Shown: positions 61,988 through 64,000 of the stretch, piece by piece
How positions within the stretch are numbered: position 1 is the first letter of the stretch
Layout: each line of letters starts with the position of its first letter
Assembly (NCBI RefSeq): GCF_023072595.1
Contig: NZ_JALLGK010000006.1
Location: 62,001-126,000 of the forward strand
Length of the DNA stretch: 64,000 bases
Reading direction: 5' to 3'
DNA from: Streptomyces sp. XM4193
GTDB taxonomy: Bacteria > Actinomycetota > Actinomycetes > Streptomycetales > Streptomycetaceae
Translations under genes and position numbers: made by a program
Notes under the pieces: generated by a model
What the model was told of the DNA's origin: nothing
The model's database searches: none
Seen by the model: only the letters and a program-made list of their open reading frames with translations

Positions 61988-63052
61988 CTCGTCATCAGCC
62001 CTGGAGGGCTCGCAACACAGCAAGGGCGTGTGGACGCTGACGGCCGACCAGGCTCGTCATCAGCCCTGGAGGGCTCGCAACCCCAGGTCAAGGGCGACGC
62101 GGACCGACTCCAGCGGCTGGCTCGTCATCAGCCCTGGAGGGCTCGCAACGGTACTCCTCGTCAGGTGAGGCCGAGCCCTGGAGGGCTCGCAACGCCATCA
62201 CCGGCCCGAGCCCGGCGTTGTCTGCGATGAGCTCGTCATCAGCCCTGGAGGGCTCGCAACAGATGGATGACGCCTGGCCGCCCGGCACTTACGAGCTGCT
62301 CGTCATCAGCCCTGGAGGGCTCGCAACTCGGAGACGGCCTGCTGCCGTCCGGTGTCCGCCTCCAGCTCGTCATCAGCCCTGGAGGGCTCGCAACCTCCTC
62401 ATGCTGTCCCGTCAGACCGGTACGCCGACTCGTCATCAGCCCTGGAGGGCTCGCAACGCGAACGCCACCCGCGAGTAGTGGTGGGCGCGGATGAGCTCGT
62501 CATCAGCCCTGGAGGGCTCGCAACATCTAGAGAACCGCGCCCACCAAGCAGGCGAACTGGCTCGTCATCAGCCCTGGAGGGCTCGCAACTTGTGGCGGAC
62601 CTCGCGTGCGTGGGCCTGGCGCCATACGCGCTCGTAATCAGCCCTGGAGGGCTCGCAACTGATTCTCCAGGTAGACCACAGAGAAAGACGCCAGGCTCGT
62701 AATCAGCCCTGGAGGGCTCGCAACGTGAGCGCGCCAAGTTCGGGGTCGTAGAGCGGCCAGCTCGTAATCAGCCCTGGAGGGCTCGCAACGACAGGAGCAC
62801 CTGCTCGCGGGTGACGCCGGGAGCAGCTCGTAATCAGCCCTGGAGGGCTCGCAACATGACGGATGGGTAGTCGTCGTCCGGGTCCACGGGCCCTCGTAAT
62901 CAGCCCTGGAGGGCTCGCAACGAATCGAGTCCAGCAACGGCACCGGCGCGGTGGCCGCTCGTAATCAGCCCTGGAGGGCTCGCAACCCGGGTGGACACGG
63001 GCCGGTGGCGCGGATGCGCTGCCCTCGTCATCAGCCCTGGAGGGCTCGCAAT
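61988..63052 (+). CRISPR. CRISPR array 2 (17 repeats, 16 spacers)
   Basis: The repeat is that of array 1 except that it starts CTCG, not GTCG. Copies start at 61988, 62053, 62121, a truncated one ending 62193, then 62232, 62299, 62366, 62429, 62496, 62561, 62631, 62696, 62761, 62827, 62893, 62958 and 63024. Copies 11-16 read CTCGTAATC in place of CTCGTCATC; the last ends CAAT. Spacers are 34-41 nt apart from 24 nt before the truncated copy. Orientation is rightward, as in array 1, judged by the leader and the altered last repeat. Confidence 0.97.
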
Positions 63053-63327
63053 GCTGGTTGGTCCGCCTCGTAGGAATCCAAGTCATACCCAGACGGTCAA
63101 ACGCGACCGCACCCAGTGGCTGGCAGCGTCTCTTCCGCCGCTCCCGACCACCGCTACCCACTGATCGACGTACGGGCACAGGGCTCTAGAGCACACCAGA
63201 GCCACGACGGTGTGACCGACTGCAGGCTCAAGCAGCCGTGGAAGGTTCGCCATGAGGTCGGGCCGACCCAGCTGTGGTGCTTGGAGGGCATCGTTGGGAG
63301 AAGCCGCAACGCCCGACCTCGGCAGCG
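63053..63327. other. Gap between array 2 and cas2
   Basis: These 275 bp separate the array end from the convergent cas2 gene. No terminator, gene or further repeat was recognised. Confidence 0.45.
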
Positions 63328-63591
63328 TCACAGGATGTCGCCGGGGCCTCCGAGGTCTATGCCGAGGGTGGCGGTTTCGACCAGGTCAGGTGACCTGGTC
63401 CGGTAGGTCACGATGCTGTCGTGGGTGGGGTCGATGACGGCGTTCAGGGCTGCCGTCAGGGCGCGGTACTGGGCGGTGGAGAGTTCGCCCTGGAAGACGC
63501 TTCGCTGTGTCCAGTGCAGGTATTTGCGGCACGTCTTCAGCACCTTGGGGTTTCGTTCGACGGCCGTGTCGTAGACGAGGATGACGAAGAT
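63328..63591 (-). CDS. cas2: Cas2, lacking a canonical start codon
   Basis: An 87-residue Cas2 if read from the ATC at 63591. The family N-terminus FVILVYDTAVERNPK with the active-site Asp is fully encoded, followed by KTCRKYLHWTQRSVFQGELS. There is no ATG, GTG or TTG between it and the in-frame cas1 stop at 63598, only TCA and ACG codons. The first usable GTG (63543) would drop the first strand and catalytic Asp. An ATG to ATC change, a rare ATC start, or a sequence error are the options. With Cas1 it would integrate new spacers. Confidence 0.85.
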   Translation of the reverse strand: MFVILVYDTAVERNPKVLKTCRKYLHWTQRSVFQGELSTAQYRALTAALNAVIDPTHDSIVTYRTRSPDLVETATLGIDLGGPGDIL

Positions 63592-63597
63592 CGTTGA

Positions 63598-64000
63598 TCA
63601 CCACCACGGGTGGAACGGCTTGTACGGGCTGCCTTCGAGGCACATCCGGACGATCTTGAGGGCTTCGAGGTGAATCAGTTCCTCGTAGCTGACCTTGCGC
63701 TTGAGTTTGCGGTGGTGGACGGAGGTGGCCAGTTCCTCCTTCATCAGCGCCGCGACCTTCTTGCGGCCGTCCTTGCTCAGAGATGCCTTGCCCACCTCGG
63801 TCTCGAAGTCGGACGGCTTCAAGGTCTTCTGACTTGCGGCTCGCTTGAGGAGGCGTTCGGCGAAGAGTGGCTTGAAGGGCTCGGCCAGGTCGAGCTCGAG
63901 GGTGTTGCGGCGCCGGTCGGTGTCGGAGTGCAGGAAGCCGATGGCGGGATGCAGCGGTGTGGTGCGCAGGGCGGTCAGGACGCGGGCGTAGACGAGTGCG
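63598..64000 (-). CDS. cas1: Cas1 integrase (C-terminal part; 5' end outside window)
   Basis: The visible 133 residues are the C-terminal alpha-helical domain of Cas1: GFLHSDTDRRRNTLELDLAEPFKPLF contains the metal-binding His and Asp-Glu region usual for Cas1, and it ends SPYKPFHPWW. The gene continues beyond base 64000. cas2 follows on the same strand and in the same frame after the TGA. Both are convergent with the effector operon and arrays, as a separate adaptation unit. Confidence 0.92.
   Translation of the reverse strand, partial: ALVYARVLTALRTTPLHPAIGFLHSDTDRRRNTLELDLAEPFKPLFAERLLKRAASQKTLKPSDFETEVGKASLSKDGRKKVAALMKEELATSVHHRKLKRKVSYEELIHLEALKIVRMCLEGSPYKPFHPWW

Noticed and set aside
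50372..63052. Spacers targeting genes in this window (autoimmunity)
   Set aside because: By eye no spacer matched the neighbouring sequence. A proper test needs a search of all 30 spacers against the genome and phage databases, which I could not run.

Overview
The window reads as a chromosomal segment of a high-GC actinomycete, most likely Streptomyces or a close relative. Base composition is about 70% GC, codon third positions are almost always G or C, GTG starts are common, and the gene families are those usual in Streptomyces (DUF6421, DUF5134, deazaflavin-dependent nitroreductase, ROK and LacI regulators, SpoIIAB-like ATPases, many TetR regulators). No rRNA, tRNA, insertion sequence or integrase was recognised.

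Bases 1-49840 are ordinary chromosome with short transcription units and many convergent overlaps of a few bases. In order: a beta-helix/AAA ATPase (5' end outside the window) and a convergent membrane protein with a hydrolase motif; a Cds1-like PLP enzyme; a SpoIIAB-like ATPase; a coupled ROK regulator-GNAT-PPOX unit; a DUF4442 gene and a TetR/nitroreductase pair with duplicate operators; a geranylgeranyl-reductase-type flavoprotein, an M20 peptidase and a kinase-like/NUDIX fusion; a divergent ROK kinase/LacI pair around a perfect operator; a DUF6986 aldolase-like protein; etfB-etfA; a flavin reductase and a thioredoxin; a PlsC acyltransferase; the DUF6421-SDR-threonine aldolase unit; GDPD, GNAT, VOC, DUF5134, M56 and TetR genes; a secreted LVIVD/DUF305 pair; a BNR-repeat protein; ung with a coupled BadF-type kinase; a CbiX-like protein; a lactonase; an FUSC transporter; a HAD phosphatase; a lipoprotein; a PLD enzyme; and a P450, DHFR-like and ferredoxin cassette with an AT-rich palindrome and a TetR gene.

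Bases 49841-64000 are a type III CRISPR-Cas locus. Two arrays with the same 29-nt repeat (15 and 17 copies) lie in the same orientation on either side of a six-gene operon: a Cas10 that keeps GGDD but has no recognisable HD domain, a Cas7-Csx10 fusion, a double-Cas7 protein, a Csx19-like protein, a TIGR03986-family RAMP protein and, last, an S-4TM family four-helix membrane protein of the kind predicted to be a pore-forming effector in cyclic-nucleotide defence. cas2 and cas1 follow on the opposite strand, cas1 running off the end. No cas6, Csm6/Csx1 or CARF gene is present. The gene content fits subtype III-D or a relative. The main hypothesis is that the complex senses phage transcripts, Cas10 makes a cyclic nucleotide, and the S-4TM protein is the membrane-disrupting output.

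Other oddities are a cas2 with no normal start codon lying in frame behind the cas1 stop, a block of variant repeats and one broken repeat in array 2, and conserved leader boxes shared by the two arrays.
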